Shown: positions 42,370 to 52,246, counted from the stretch's first letter. The stretch: DNA of 64,000 nt from Paenibacillus ginsengarvi (GCF_003626695.1 NZ_RBAH01000021.1:62001-126000); one strand, 5' to 3'. Program-made: numbers and translations. The notes: generated by a model not told the origin, from the sequence alone.

Positions 42370-43140
42370 TTATCGTACTTGCTTTTTATACGCCCTCATC
42401 GCAAAGAGATAAGCCACAATCGTAATCCCGACGCACCACACTATGGCGATCCAAATATCATTCCCCAGCGGCTGGCCCGACAGCAAGGCACGAATAGCTT
42501 CCACGATCGAGGTCACCGGCTGGTTCTCGGCGAAGGCGCGAACGATAGACGGCATCGACTCGGTCGGCACAAACGCCGAGCTGATAAACGGCAGGAAAAT
42601 GATCGGATAGGAGAACGCGCTTGCCCCTTCCACCGACTTGGCAGACAGTCCGGCAATCGCCGCGATCCACGTCAAAGCCAGCGTAAACAGGATGAGTATT
42701 CCGGCTACGGCAAGCCAAGACAGTACCCCCGCCGACGAGCGAAAACCCATAATAAGCGCTGCAAGAATGATGACGACAACAGAAATGGCATTGGATACAA
42801 CCGAGGTCAGCACATGTCCCCATAGCACGGCGGAACGCGCAATCGGCATGGAATGGAACCGCTCGATAATGCCCCGCTGCTTATCCAGAAACAAGCGGTA
42901 AGCCGTATAGGAAATACCGCTTGCTATCGCAATCAGCAGGATGCCGGGCAGCAGGTAGTTCACATAGTTATCCGTACCGGTTTGGATTGCGCCGCCAAAC
43001 ACATAAACAAACAGCAGCATAAACGCAATCGGCATGATGCAAACCGTGATGATGGTGTCCATGCTGCGCAAAATATGGCGCATGGAGCGTCCGAGCATTA
43101 CGCTCATATCGCTAAAGAAGTGATTCTTTGCCGTTTCCAT
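42370..43140 (-). CDS. ABC-2 type permease (DrrB-like)
   Basis: 256 residues, six predicted membrane spans, family marks in SLVMIGR-type front (MSVMLGRSMRHILRSMDTIITVCIMPIAFMLLFVYVFGG) and FLPFISSAFVPTESMP. It partners the upstream ATPase to export a hydrophobic compound, or to resist one. The start codon directly abuts the ATPase stop codon. It is the last gene of a PadR-DUF1048-ATPase-permease operon, a common Bacillales drug-efflux layout. The substrate is unknown. Confidence 0.9.
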   Translation of the reverse strand: METAKNHFFSDMSVMLGRSMRHILRSMDTIITVCIMPIAFMLLFVYVFGGAIQTGTDNYVNYLLPGILLIAIASGISYTAYRLFLDKQRGIIERFHSMPIARSAVLWGHVLTSVVSNAISVVVIILAALIMGFRSSAGVLSWLAVAGILILFTLALTWIAAIAGLSAKSVEGASAFSYPIIFLPFISSAFVPTESMPSIVRAFAENQPVTSIVEAIRALLSGQPLGNDIWIAIVWCVGITIVAYLFAMRAYKKQVR

Positions 43141-43902
43141 TTATATGGCCTCCTTCTTGCCGACGATGGCGAGGAAGATCTCCTCTAGCGACGGCTGTTT
43201 GGCAACATACTCCACCTTCGCTTGCGGGAACAGCTTTTTCAGCTCCGATAACGTGCCATTAGCAATAATCCTGCCCTCATGCAAAATGGCGATTCGATCC
43301 GCAAGCTGCTCGGCTTCCTCCAAATACTGCGTGGTCAGAAACACCGTTGTGCCGCCTGCGGCAAGCTCCTTGACCACCTTCCAAACCTCGATGCGTACTT
43401 CGGGATCAAGACCTGTGGTCGGTTCGTCGAGAAAAATAAGCTGCGGTTTACCGATCAGGCTCATGGCGATATCGAGCCTGCGGCGCATACCGCCCGAATA
43501 AGTGGAGGCCCTGCGGTTGGCGGCGTCAGTCAAGCCGAATCGTTTCAGCAAATCGTCCGCAATCTGACGCGGTTGTTTCAGATGCCGAAGCTTGGCGATC
43601 ATAATCACATTTTCCCGCCCGGTCAAAACCTCGTCCACGGCGGCAAACTGCCCGGTCAGGCTGATCGACTGCCGTACCGAGTCCGGCATTGACGAAATAT
43701 CGAAGCCATTAACAGTAGCGGTTCCGTCATCATGCTTCAGCAGCGTAGAGAGAATTTTGACAATAGTAGTTTTGCCCGCTCCGTTGGAGCCCAGCAGAGC
43801 GAAAATACTGCCTTTTTCCACCTCAAAATTTACACCTTTCAACACTTCCGTATCTTTGAACGATTTTCTTAAATGGTTCACTTGAATGGCGGGTTCCTTC
43901 AT
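43141..43902 (-). CDS. ABC exporter ATPase (DrrA-like)
   Basis: 253 residues. Walker A GSNGAGKTT, signature YSGGMRRRLDIAMSL, Walker B LIFLDEPTTGLDP and the H-loop TTQYLEEAEQLADR are intact. The daunorubicin-resistance type of ATPase energises the adjacent ABC-2 permease. It overlaps the upstream DUF1048 gene by four bases and abuts the permease gene. Expression should follow the PadR regulator at the head of the operon. Confidence 0.92.
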   Translation of the reverse strand: MKEPAIQVNHLRKSFKDTEVLKGVNFEVEKGSIFALLGSNGAGKTTIVKILSTLLKHDDGTATVNGFDISSMPDSVRQSISLTGQFAAVDEVLTGRENVIMIAKLRHLKQPRQIADDLLKRFGLTDAANRRASTYSGGMRRRLDIAMSLIGKPQLIFLDEPTTGLDPEVRIEVWKVVKELAAGGTTVFLTTQYLEEAEQLADRIAILHEGRIIANGTLSELKKLFPQAKVEYVAKQPSLEEIFLAIVGKKEAI

Positions 43903-44270
43903 TTTGCATCGTTCCCCTTTCCAAGCTTTTTCAGGATGTCGCGGTTGAGCGCCTCACGCCAGTTTTCCGTATAAGTCTGGGCGCTGCGCAGAAGCTCGTC
44001 GCAGAACCCCGCCACGTCCTCGCCGGTAATGTCCAGAACATGCTTGCCGTCCGCCGCGCCGGACTCGAACAGTTCGATCAGGTCATAATGGATCTTCATC
44101 ATGTCATAGCCCGATCCCGCCGCGAACATCCACATATGTCCCTGGATTTTCTTAAACACGTATTGATAGTCTTTCGGCAGAGCCTCCACCCTGGCCATCT
44201 GCTGCTTGTACTCGCGCTTGCTCTGGATCATTTTTTTGATATTGAGATAATTATCGAAAAACTCAGACAT
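43899..44270 (-). CDS. DUF1048 family protein
   Basis: 123 residues, all-helical, no signal peptide, with the family pattern MSEFFDNYLNIKKMIQSKREYKQQMARVEALPKDY and ITGEDVAGFCDELL. DUF1048 genes usually sit between a PadR regulator and ABC exporter genes, as here, and may fine-tune the regulator or exporter; no activity is established. It overlaps the PadR gene by eight bases and the ATPase gene by four. Confidence 0.85.
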   Translation of the reverse strand: MSEFFDNYLNIKKMIQSKREYKQQMARVEALPKDYQYVFKKIQGHMWMFAAGSGYDMMKIHYDLIELFESGAADGKHVLDITGEDVAGFCDELLRSAQTYTENWREALNRDILKKLGKGNDAK

Positions 44271-44604
44271 TGGATTGCTCCTCCTTTAATTGGTTGAGTT
44301 TCAACGCGACGAACTCCCACTTTTCCCAAAACCTTCTCAGCTCCTCGCGCCCCGCATCGTTGAGCGTAAAAAACTTTCGCGGCGGACCCATATCGGAAGG
44401 TTTCTTGGCAATCTCCACCAGCTTGCTTTTTTCGAGCCGGAGCAGGATCGTATACACCGTTCCTTCCACAACATCTGTGAAGCCAAGGGCATTCAGCCGC
44501 CGCGTGATTTCGTAACCGTAGGTTTCGTTGCGGCTTATGATTTCAAGGACGCAGCCCTCAAGCACGCCTTTGAGCATTTCCGTTAGGTTTTCCAGCACAA
44601 TCAC
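44263..44604 (-). CDS. PadR-family regulator
   Basis: 113 residues with the PadR winged helix (LEIISRNETYGYEITRRLNALGFTDVVEGTVYTILLRLEKSKLVE) and the basic wing (SDMGPPRKFFTLNDAGREEL). It heads the operon and most likely represses it until the exported compound binds. The start is ATT-adjacent; the visible start codon is ATG/GTG at 44604, with GAAGGGTG upstream. Confidence 0.9.
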   Translation of the reverse strand: MIVLENLTEMLKGVLEGCVLEIISRNETYGYEITRRLNALGFTDVVEGTVYTILLRLEKSKLVEIAKKPSDMGPPRKFFTLNDAGREELRRFWEKWEFVALKLNQLKEEQSNV

Positions 44605-44653
44605 CCTTCGCTATTCTGTATAACTGGTATCCTGTATTACTTACTACTGCTAT

Positions 44654-44682
44654 ATAGTATTACATAATAGTCGACCTGTCAA
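44654..44682 (-). promoter_or_regulatory. Promoter of the PadR operon
   Basis: On -, TTGACA (44682-44677), a 17-base spacer, TACTAT (44659-44654). A near-palindrome around ACTATATAG overlaps the -10 and may be the PadR site. Confidence 0.7.
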
Positions 44683-44767
44683 TGGCGTTTATCAAAATGG
44701 GCCTTTCTCAAAAGCCTGTTCCAGCAGCTTTGGAGCAAAACTGAGCGGTTACGGTTCTAAAAACAGC

Positions 44768-44798
44768 AAAAAAGCTCCCCTCTGCGGAAGAGGAGAGC
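44768..44798 (-). terminator. Terminator of the ABC exporter pair
   Basis: On -, GCTCTCCTCT pairs with AGAGGGGAGC, followed by six T residues. Confidence 0.75.
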
Positions 44799-44899
44799 CA
44801 TGTAAAGGATCATGCGATTTCATGGAACAAAATAAACATATCGGGGCCTTATTCGGACCAAGACATCCTGCATACGGAGCCGGATGCTACGGCCCCGCC

Positions 44900-46777
44900 T
44901 TAGCCCCGGTACCACTCCGCCTGCGCGCGAAACATGGACGCGTACTCGCCGCCGGCCGCCATAAGCGCGTCGTGCGTTCCTTCCTCGGCGATCGCCCCGG
45001 CCTGCAGCACGACGATCCGGTCGGCAAAGCGGGCCCAGCCGAGCCGGTGCGACACGAACAGCACCGTCCGCCCTTTCGCCAGCTCGCGAAACGAGCGGTA
45101 CAGCTCGCTCTCGCGCTGCGGGTCGAGCGCCGCCGTCGGCTCGTCGAGCACGAGCAGCTGCGACTCCCGAAACGCGGCGCGCGCGATCGCCAGGCGCTGC
45201 CACTCGCCGCCGCTCATACTGCGACCGCCCTCCGTCAGTTGCCCCACGCGACCGTCGAGCCCTCCCGCCAGCCGCTCGGGCGAATCGATGCTCGCCGCGC
45301 TCAAGGCGCGCCGCAGCGATTCGTCGTTCGCCCCCGCTTCCAGGCGCCCGAAGGTGACGTTATCCCGCAGCGTCGTTTCGTACCGCACGAAATCTTGAAA
45401 CAGGGCGGATACGCGCCCGCGCAGCTCCTCCGGCTCCAGCTCCCTGTAATCGACGCCGTCCCATAAGATCCGGCCGCCGGTCGGGCGGTACAAGCCGAGC
45501 AGCAGCTTGACGAGCGTCGACTTGCCTGCGCCGTTATCGCCGACAAGCGCCACCGTTTCTCCCGGATGGAGCGTCAGCCGGATATCTCGAAGCGTCTCGC
45601 TCGCCGCGCCAGCGTACTTGTAGCTCACTCGCTCCAAATCGATTCGCCCAGTACGTCCTATGGCAGCGGTGGCGGCACGAATGACCGGCGTCTCCGCTCC
45701 TCCTTCTCCATCGTCCTTCCCTGCGGTCGCAAGGGCCGGACGACTGGGATCGCCCGTCTCCTGCTTCGCCTCGCGGAGAAATTCAATCAGATCGACGATT
45801 TTGGCGCTCTGGATATACATTTTCCCGACCGGAAACGCGGCCCGGCTCGATATGCCGTACGCTCCGCGCATCGCCTGAAAGACGACGATAATCGTACCGG
45901 CCGTCATAAACCCGTCCGCCATCCGCGAGGCCATCCACACGAGCGCCCCGAACAAACCGGCGATCTGCGCGGCGGACGAGGCGATACCGCGGCGGATTTC
46001 CCGCCGGTTGGCGTTGCCGCGGAGCACGAGCGACCGGAGCATACCGCCGGCGAACTTGTCTGTCAGATACGGGATCGATCCGGCGATCCGCATATCCCGG
46101 ATCGTCTCCGGCCGTACGATCGTCTCGCGCAAGTAGTCCGATTCCCGACCGGAGCGAGTCAAGTCGCGGTTCAGCCGCCGTTTGACCATATCCGCCTCGA
46201 GGCGAATCGTAAACGAAAACGCGAATACCGCCGCCAGCAGCAGCGCGATACCAGGCCCGGCAGCGGAAGCTACGGCGAGCAAGCCGAGCAGTTCGGTGGC
46301 AAGCCGCAGCGCCGAGAACGCGTTCTGGAGCACGCCGAACAAATCTTCCCCGGCGACGGCCCGGGCCCGCTGCAGCCGGTCGTAGTAGACCGGATCGTCC
46401 ATCTTCTCCAGCGGCGCGCGAACGGCGCTTTGCTGCACAAGCGATTGCACGAGCATCGAGGCTTTGCCGCGAAAATGGGAGTCTGTCACGTTCTGCGCGC
46501 TCGTTACGATAACGCGAAGCAGCGCGGCGCCAAGCATCAGCGCGAGAGGTGTCAACGCCTCGCGGGCGCGCTCGGACCAGGACCCGACACCTGCTCCTGC
46601 GCCGGAGACAAACAGATCGATAAGCTGCTTCTGCGAGGCGAACAGCGGAACAAGCAGCGCCCCGAGGAGCAGCGGAAGCAGCAGCCATACCGCCGTCAGG
46701 ACGGGCATGCTGCGCCCTATGGTTACAAGCAGCGGAACGACTCCGCGGACGACGGCCGCTAGCGAATTCGACTTCAT
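44900..46777 (-). CDS. ABC exporter half-transporter (membrane plus ATPase), second of pair
   Basis: 625 residues from ATG 46777, just after GAGGAGGAG; the open frame upstream overlaps the previous gene and is not coding. An N-terminal six-span type 1 exporter domain (to about 320) is followed by an ATPase domain with Walker A GDNGAGKST, signature MSGGEWQRLAIARA, Walker B LLVLDEPTAALD and H-loop FVSHRLG. It lies ten bases after the other half-transporter and the two probably form a heterodimer. No peptidase C39 domain and no precursor peptide gene are visible. Confidence 0.9.
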   Translation of the reverse strand: MKSNSLAAVVRGVVPLLVTIGRSMPVLTAVWLLLPLLLGALLVPLFASQKQLIDLFVSGAGAGVGSWSERAREALTPLALMLGAALLRVIVTSAQNVTDSHFRGKASMLVQSLVQQSAVRAPLEKMDDPVYYDRLQRARAVAGEDLFGVLQNAFSALRLATELLGLLAVASAAGPGIALLLAAVFAFSFTIRLEADMVKRRLNRDLTRSGRESDYLRETIVRPETIRDMRIAGSIPYLTDKFAGGMLRSLVLRGNANRREIRRGIASSAAQIAGLFGALVWMASRMADGFMTAGTIIVVFQAMRGAYGISSRAAFPVGKMYIQSAKIVDLIEFLREAKQETGDPSRPALATAGKDDGEGGAETPVIRAATAAIGRTGRIDLERVSYKYAGAASETLRDIRLTLHPGETVALVGDNGAGKSTLVKLLLGLYRPTGGRILWDGVDYRELEPEELRGRVSALFQDFVRYETTLRDNVTFGRLEAGANDESLRRALSAASIDSPERLAGGLDGRVGQLTEGGRSMSGGEWQRLAIARAAFRESQLLVLDEPTAALDPQRESELYRSFRELAKGRTVLFVSHRLGWARFADRIVVLQAGAIAEEGTHDALMAAGGEYASMFRAQAEWYRG

Positions 46778-46787
46778 CTTCTCCTCC

Positions 46788-48614
46788 TCACTCGTACCAG
46801 CTCGATTGCAGACGGAACATCCGGCTGTACACGCCGCCGAGCGCCATAAGCTGCTCGTGCGTCCCTTGCTCCGCAACCGTCCCGTCCTGTAACACGATAA
46901 TCGAATCGGCCAGCTTCGCCGCCCCGAGCCGGTGGGTGACGAGCAAAGCCGTCCGCCCGGCCGTCACCTCCATAAACATCTCGAACGCTTCCTTCTCGGC
47001 CAGCGGATCGAGCGCGGCCGTCGGCTCGTCGAAGAAGACGAAACCGGAGTCGCGCAGCAGCGCCCTTGCGGTGACGAGCTTTTGCCACTCGCCGCCCGAC
47101 GGCTCGAAGCCGCCGAACATGGCGCCAAGCTGGACGTCCAGATCGTACGGCTTGCTTCCGGCCAAACGAAGCGCCTCGTGCAGCGCCGCATCGTCCGCCA
47201 GCGCATCCAGACGGCCGATCGCCGTATGCTCCCGCACCGAAATGTACAGCTTTGCGAAATCCTGAAACACCGCGGACAGTCCGCCGCCCTCCGCCACACC
47301 CATCAATCGCCGACCTGAGCCGTCCTTCCAGACGACCTCGCCGCCGGTCGGGGCGTACAAACCCGCCAGCAGCTTGACGAGCGTCGACTTGCCCGCGCCG
47401 TTGTCGCCGACGAGCGCCACCCGGCTGCCCGCCGTTATCGTCAGATCGACGCCGCGAATCGTTTCGCGCTCCACTCCCGGGTAACGGAACCGGAGCCCCG
47501 TAATCTGCACCGCCATTCCACCGGATGAGGCGGCAGTCTGCCCCTCGTCCGTTATCGGTGCGTCGTCTTCAAGCGACATATAGGCGTTGTAGTCGTCCCA
47601 CCTCATCTGCTGCCTTCGCAGCGTAACGCCGCTTCCGATCAAGCCGGGAAGCCCGGAGACGAGCATGGCCCCGCTCAGCAGCAGGATGGAAAAGTCGCCT
47701 GCGCCAAGCCGGCCTGCACCTGGCAGCAGAACAAGCAGGGCCGCGAGCAGAGCGCCGACGACGGCCGATAAAAACTCGGGGCCCAGCTTGCGCAGCTCGG
47801 CCGACCGGACCGCCGCGCCCGTTTCCCGGACTTGTCGCTCGGACAACTCGCGCCAGCGCCCGCCGAGCAAGCCGCCCAGCCCGAAAAGCCGAATTTCTTT
47901 GGCCGCCTCCCGCTTCGTCAGCAGCGAACCGTAGTAAACCACCAGCCTGCGGTCCGGGGTTTGATCGCGGGCGAGCCGCTCCATACGGTCCGCCGCGCGA
48001 CCGGAGACGAACGCCAGCAGGAGCGAGGCCGCGCATACGGCGGCGGCCGGAATCCACTGACCGTACAGCAGCAAAATCGCCAGCAGCGCCCCGTTCTGTA
48101 ACGCCGATGTCAACAGCTGAATGCCGGTATTGTAAATGTCGTACAACGATGCCTGCATCGCCCGCTCGCGCAGATCGTGCACAGCCGGCGACTCCGCTGC
48201 GGCGAGCGGGAGCCGGCCCGCCTTTTGCAGGATGCGCCTCTGTCCTTCAACCGTCCCGATCTCGTTCAGCCGCGTCTGCGCCATCGGCATCGGCACGCCC
48301 AGTATAATATTGCCCATAACACGCAGCGCGGCGATCAAGGCGGCTATCGCCACGATCGGTCCGAGCGAATCTTGCGCCGACCAGGTTCCGACGCGGTCGA
48401 CAAACGTTTTGACCAGCCATAGCTCGGCTGGCATAACCGGCAGCGACACAAGAGCAGCCAGCGCCATCACAAGCACAGGCTTCCGTTCCAGCGCGTACAA
48501 CACAGCGGTCGCTTCGCGAAAGCATCGAACATAAGAGCGTATACGGTTCAACCTCCGATCGTTTGCGTCCAGAGCGGTATTTTCGTGTAAAGCCCTGGCA
48601 GCTAATAGCGGCAT
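46788..48614 (-). CDS. ABC exporter half-transporter (membrane plus ATPase), first of pair
   Basis: 608 residues. The membrane domain extends to about 330; the ATPase has Walker A GDNGAGKST, a slightly degenerate signature PSGGEWQKLVTARA, Walker B FVFFDEPTAALD and H-loop LVTHRLG. Both halves keep the catalytic Glu and His, so neither is obviously a dead site. Such pairs export lipids, peptides or drugs. AGGCGG precedes ATG 48614, and TATAAT at 48657-48652 on - may be its -10. Some of the first 35 residues may be untranslated if a later start is used. Confidence 0.88.
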   Translation of the reverse strand: MPLLAARALHENTALDANDRRLNRIRSYVRCFREATAVLYALERKPVLVMALAALVSLPVMPAELWLVKTFVDRVGTWSAQDSLGPIVAIAALIAALRVMGNIILGVPMPMAQTRLNEIGTVEGQRRILQKAGRLPLAAAESPAVHDLRERAMQASLYDIYNTGIQLLTSALQNGALLAILLLYGQWIPAAAVCAASLLLAFVSGRAADRMERLARDQTPDRRLVVYYGSLLTKREAAKEIRLFGLGGLLGGRWRELSERQVRETGAAVRSAELRKLGPEFLSAVVGALLAALLVLLPGAGRLGAGDFSILLLSGAMLVSGLPGLIGSGVTLRRQQMRWDDYNAYMSLEDDAPITDEGQTAASSGGMAVQITGLRFRYPGVERETIRGVDLTITAGSRVALVGDNGAGKSTLVKLLAGLYAPTGGEVVWKDGSGRRLMGVAEGGGLSAVFQDFAKLYISVREHTAIGRLDALADDAALHEALRLAGSKPYDLDVQLGAMFGGFEPSGGEWQKLVTARALLRDSGFVFFDEPTAALDPLAEKEAFEMFMEVTAGRTALLVTHRLGAAKLADSIIVLQDGTVAEQGTHEQLMALGGVYSRMFRLQSSWYE

Positions 48615-48728
48615 TCCGGTTCCGCCTGCAACCGACTGAAGAGCTTTTCCATTATACTTCCGCCGTCATCCGCCCGCTACGGAAAGAACCGCCTTAACCG
48701 TTCTTTCTGCTGCGCACCCGCCCCAAAC

Positions 48729-48773
48729 CCAAAAAAGCTTACGGCAGCCGCCCGAAGGCGGAGCTGTAAGCTT
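48729..48773 (-). terminator. Terminator of the CUT1 sugar ABC operon
   Basis: On -, a 17-base stem with a TTCG loop (48773-48735) followed by a T-run. Confidence 0.8.
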
Positions 48774-48822
48774 CCTCGTTTGCTAACGCGAACTTCACTT
48801 GCCGCACGGCTTCCGCCTGCCG

Positions 48823-49692
48823 TTACCCTTTCAGCGAGCCGATCAGCGCGCCCTTGGTGAAATATTTTTGCAAAAACGGATAAACAAGCAGAATCGGCAC
48901 CGTCGCAATGATGATCATGCTGAACTTGACGGTAACGGCAATATTCGGAATCGGCTCCTGCAGCATCGTATCCAGGTCTTGGGACGACATCTGGAACAAC
49001 AGCTGCCGAAGCAGCACTTGCAGCGTATATTTCCCTGCATCGTTTATATACAGCACCGCTTGCATGAACGTATTCCATTGGCCGACCGATGTAAACAGCG
49101 TAAGCGTCGCGATGATCGGCAGCGAGGACGGCACGATGATGCGGAACAGCAGCCCGATGTCGTTGCAGCCGTCGATTTTGCCCGAATCCTCCAATTCGGA
49201 CGGAAACGAGCGGAAGAAGGATACCATAATCATCACGTTAAAAGCGCCGACGGCGTTCGGCCAGATGAGCGCCCACAGGCTATTGATCAGCCCCAGCGAC
49301 TTGACGACGAGGTACGTCGGGATCATGCCGCCCGAAAACAGCATCGTGAAAAAAACCATAAACAGCATGGCGCTCGAGCCGGAGACCCTTTTCTTCGACA
49401 ACGTATAAGACATCGTAATCGTCATCAGCATGCCGACCGCCGTTCCGACAACGGTAATCCACACCGTGTTATAAAACACCCGGACGAAATTTTCCGTCCC
49501 GAACACGGTCGTGTAAGCGGCCAGCGAAAATCCTTTCGGCCAAAACAAAATCATCCCCTGATGAACCAGATGCGGCAGCGACAAAGAGCCCATGAGCACG
49601 TTCCATAAAGGATAAATCATAATTAGCGACAATAACCCGAGAACCGTATAAATGATGAAATCGTTCAGCTTGACGACTAAACGGCTGGACAT
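48823..49692 (-). CDS. Carbohydrate ABC permease, LplC/YtcP-like
   Basis: 289 residues, six membrane spans, with the permease EAA loop seen as ELEDSGKIDGCNDIGLLFRIIVPSSLP. CUT1-type second permease. It follows the first permease by 12 bases and ends the SBP-permease-permease operon. The opening (MIYPLWNVLMGSLS) and the GGMIPTYLVVKSLGLINS segment are typical of the Lpl type common in Paenibacillus, which imports oligosaccharides or uronic-acid-containing glycans. Confidence 0.92.
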   Translation of the reverse strand: MSSRLVVKLNDFIIYTVLGLLSLIMIYPLWNVLMGSLSLPHLVHQGMILFWPKGFSLAAYTTVFGTENFVRVFYNTVWITVVGTAVGMLMTITMSYTLSKKRVSGSSAMLFMVFFTMLFSGGMIPTYLVVKSLGLINSLWALIWPNAVGAFNVMIMVSFFRSFPSELEDSGKIDGCNDIGLLFRIIVPSSLPIIATLTLFTSVGQWNTFMQAVLYINDAGKYTLQVLLRQLLFQMSSQDLDTMLQEPIPNIAVTVKFSMIIIATVPILLVYPFLQKYFTKGALIGSLKG

Positions 49693-49704
49693 TCGCTTCC
49701 CACC

Positions 49705-50637
49705 TTAAAAAAGCGCATATTCGCTCGTCTTGCGAGCGACGTAGTTGGCCGACAGGACCAAAATCAATCCGATCACCGATTTGAACATGCCGATCGCCGT
49801 CGCATAGCTGAAATTGCCCTGCATCACGCCGACTTTGTACACATAAGTGTCGAACACCTCGGCCACGCTTAAAACCGCCGGGTTGCCCATCAAATACAGC
49901 TGATCGAACGACAAATCGAGTATGCCGCCGAGACGCAAAATAAGCATCAGCACGATCGTAAACATAATTTGCGGCAGCGTGATATGCAGCATTTGCTTCC
50001 AGCGGCTGGCTCCGTCGACGCGGGCCGCCTCGTACAGCTCGGGATTGATACCGGCGAGCGCCGCCAAAAAGATGATCGTGCCCCAGCCCATTTCCTTCCA
50101 AATCGACTGCATCGTAACGAGTCCCCAAAAGTAGGACTCATCCTGCAAAATTTGCCCTTGATAGCCCAGACTTGCGAAGAAGGCCATCCCCGCTCCCTTC
50201 GAGTCGAGGAACGTGATCGTAAGCGAACCGATGACGACCCAGGAGACGAAATGGGGCAAGTACATGACGGTCTGGACCGCCCGTTTGTACAGCATGTGGC
50301 GAACCTCGTGCAGCAGCAGCGATAATAGAAGCGGCGCCGGAAAAAAGAAAATCAAATTAAGCAGGCTGATAACGATCGTGTTGCGGAATATTTTCCAGAA
50401 GTCGGCGTAATGGAACAGCCGCTCGAAATGATAAAATCCGACCCAGTCGCTTTTGAACATGCCGAGAAAAGGATTATAGTCTTGAAACGCAATCAAAATC
50501 CCGTACATGGGCGCATATTTGAAAATTAGAAAATAACAGATGCCGGGCAGCGCCAGCAAATACAACAGCCGGTCCTTCGCGATTTTTTTGCAGTATTCCC
50601 CGAAACGCGATTTCGCGGTTTCCGTTCTGGCCAGCAT
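49705..50637 (-). CDS. Carbohydrate ABC permease, LplB-like
   Basis: 310 residues from ATG 50637, eight bases after AAGGAGC. Opening FLIFKYAPMYGILIAFQDYNPFLGMF and the EAA loop (INPELYEAARVDGASRWKQMLHITLPQI) are typical of the first CUT1 permease. It pairs with the next permease and the lipoprotein encoded upstream. The ATPase is not in the cluster; a shared MsmX-type ATPase is usual. Confidence 0.93.
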   Translation of the reverse strand: MLARTETAKSRFGEYCKKIAKDRLLYLLALPGICYFLIFKYAPMYGILIAFQDYNPFLGMFKSDWVGFYHFERLFHYADFWKIFRNTIVISLLNLIFFFPAPLLLSLLLHEVRHMLYKRAVQTVMYLPHFVSWVVIGSLTITFLDSKGAGMAFFASLGYQGQILQDESYFWGLVTMQSIWKEMGWGTIIFLAALAGINPELYEAARVDGASRWKQMLHITLPQIMFTIVLMLILRLGGILDLSFDQLYLMGNPAVLSVAEVFDTYVYKVGVMQGNFSYATAIGMFKSVIGLILVLSANYVARKTSEYALF

Positions 50638-50698
50638 GTCCGAAGCTCCTTCCTGAACCAAACGGCGAACGGGTCCCAACGAACCCGCCCGCTCGCGC

Positions 50699-52246
50699 CT
50701 ACATCTTTTTCATAAATTCGGTGACTTCGTCGACGATTTTGTCGCCTTCAAAGCGCGAGTACCAGTCTTTGACGACTTGGTCCCACTGGCTCAGCTGGAT
50801 TTTGCCGATAATCGCCTTCGAAACGTTCTCGACGATAAAGCTCTGAATTTCGCTGCGATATTTCGTCAGTTTAGGCGAATACGCTTCGGAGGTCGTCGTG
50901 TACTTCAGATACGGCTCGTTCATGACGGCCGCTTTGCTGACCAGCTCCTGCGTTTCCTGCGATGTTTGCTTGGACACACCCACTTCGGCGGTCGGCTGCA
51001 GCGTTCTCGTATAAAGAAGCGTGCTCGGCTTGTTTTTCGCATACGCGTCCTTGTTGACGTTGATATTCCTGCTCGCGTCCTTCGTATAATCGACGCCTTC
51101 GACGCCGTAATTGGAGAACGCTTCGCCTTCCTTCGTCGTGCCCCATTCCAGCCATTCCATTATCTTTTTCATCTTTTGCGGATTGCTAGCCGCCGATTTG
51201 GATATAAAAATGCCTGCGAGCGATACCCGCGCCTTCGCCCCGCGGTCGCCGTGAGGACCGACAATCGCTTCCATCGGCACGAGTTTTGCGTTCGGATCTT
51301 TTTTCTTCAGCCCGTTCGGCTCTTCCAACGCGTTGATTAAAGTCCCGTACGAAAATATCAGGCCCGCCGTCCCCTGCGAGCTGATCTTCGAATTGCTGCC
51401 CGACGCGTCCGTCGTAATAAAGTCCGGATCGATCGCCCCGGCCGCATACGCCTTCTGCATCCAATCCAAAAATTCCTTGAACCGGGGATCGGCGATTTGC
51501 GGAACGTATTTTCCGTTCGCCTGCTTCATGAAAGCGTTATCGAGACCGAACGCTTGAGCGATCCCGTTCGTCCCTTCCAGACCGGGCTCCAGGAAACCGT
51601 TCGATAACGTAATGCCGTACGTATCGTTTTTGCCGTTTTTATCCGGATCGTTTTTGGCGAAAGCCGTCGCCACTTTCAGCAAATCGTCGGTCGTTTTGGG
51701 CATCGGCAGCTTTAGGCTTTCGAGCCAGTCCTGCCGGATGAGCGGGATGTCGCTCGAATTAACCGGATTGATCGCCCCCGTAATCGCCCATATTTTGCCG
51801 TCGTATCGGACCCGGTTGTACTTCTCGAGCGACTTCAAACCCGGATACTGTGCGATGTACGAATCGAGCGGCACGATTTTGTCCGCCTGGATGAGCGACA
51901 TGACCAGGGAATCGAGTCCCAGGTTCCAGACGAACGCGTCGGGAATGTCTCCGCCGGCCAGCTTCACTCTTATTTTTTCTGCGTACAGATTGCTCGGGTA
52001 CATCTCGAATTTGAACTCCGCCCCGATCTTGTCCTGCAAATACTTGATCGCCGGGTTTTCCTCGGTGAGCACGGCCGGCGGATCGGCGCTTCTTGCTACA
52101 GTGATCGTTACTTTCTGCGCCGCTGCGCCCGATTGCGAATCTTTCGTAGCCGTTCCGCTTGAACCGGACGAGCAGGCCGACGCGGCCAACAGCGTGAGCG
52201 CGAGCGGCAGCACGTACAGCCTCCGCATCGTTTTAGTCCTTGCCAT
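50699..52246 (-). CDS. Extracellular solute-binding lipoprotein of the CUT1 operon (LplA-like)
   Basis: 515 residues with a lipoprotein signal (LPLALTLLAASAC). The mature part is a long family 1 binding protein (NPAIKYLQDKIGAEFKFEMYPSN; DAFVWNLGLDSLVMSLIQADKIVPLDSYI), longer than the orphan lipoproteins at 13750 and 30984 and not closely similar to them. It delivers sugar to the two permeases 61 bases downstream. The regulator gene directly upstream on the same strand probably controls it. Confidence 0.92.
   Translation of the reverse strand: MARTKTMRRLYVLPLALTLLAASACSSGSSGTATKDSQSGAAAQKVTITVARSADPPAVLTEENPAIKYLQDKIGAEFKFEMYPSNLYAEKIRVKLAGGDIPDAFVWNLGLDSLVMSLIQADKIVPLDSYIAQYPGLKSLEKYNRVRYDGKIWAITGAINPVNSSDIPLIRQDWLESLKLPMPKTTDDLLKVATAFAKNDPDKNGKNDTYGITLSNGFLEPGLEGTNGIAQAFGLDNAFMKQANGKYVPQIADPRFKEFLDWMQKAYAAGAIDPDFITTDASGSNSKISSQGTAGLIFSYGTLINALEEPNGLKKKDPNAKLVPMEAIVGPHGDRGAKARVSLAGIFISKSAASNPQKMKKIMEWLEWGTTKEGEAFSNYGVEGVDYTKDASRNINVNKDAYAKNKPSTLLYTRTLQPTAEVGVSKQTSQETQELVSKAAVMNEPYLKYTTTSEAYSPKLTKYRSEIQSFIVENVSKAIIGKIQLSQWDQVVKDWYSRFEGDKIVDEVTEFMKKM

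Noticed and set aside
45566..46762. Forward open frame of 398 codons opposite the ABC exporter
   Set aside because: Shadow frame with Arg/Gln-rich composition; the exporter on - has all ABC motifs.
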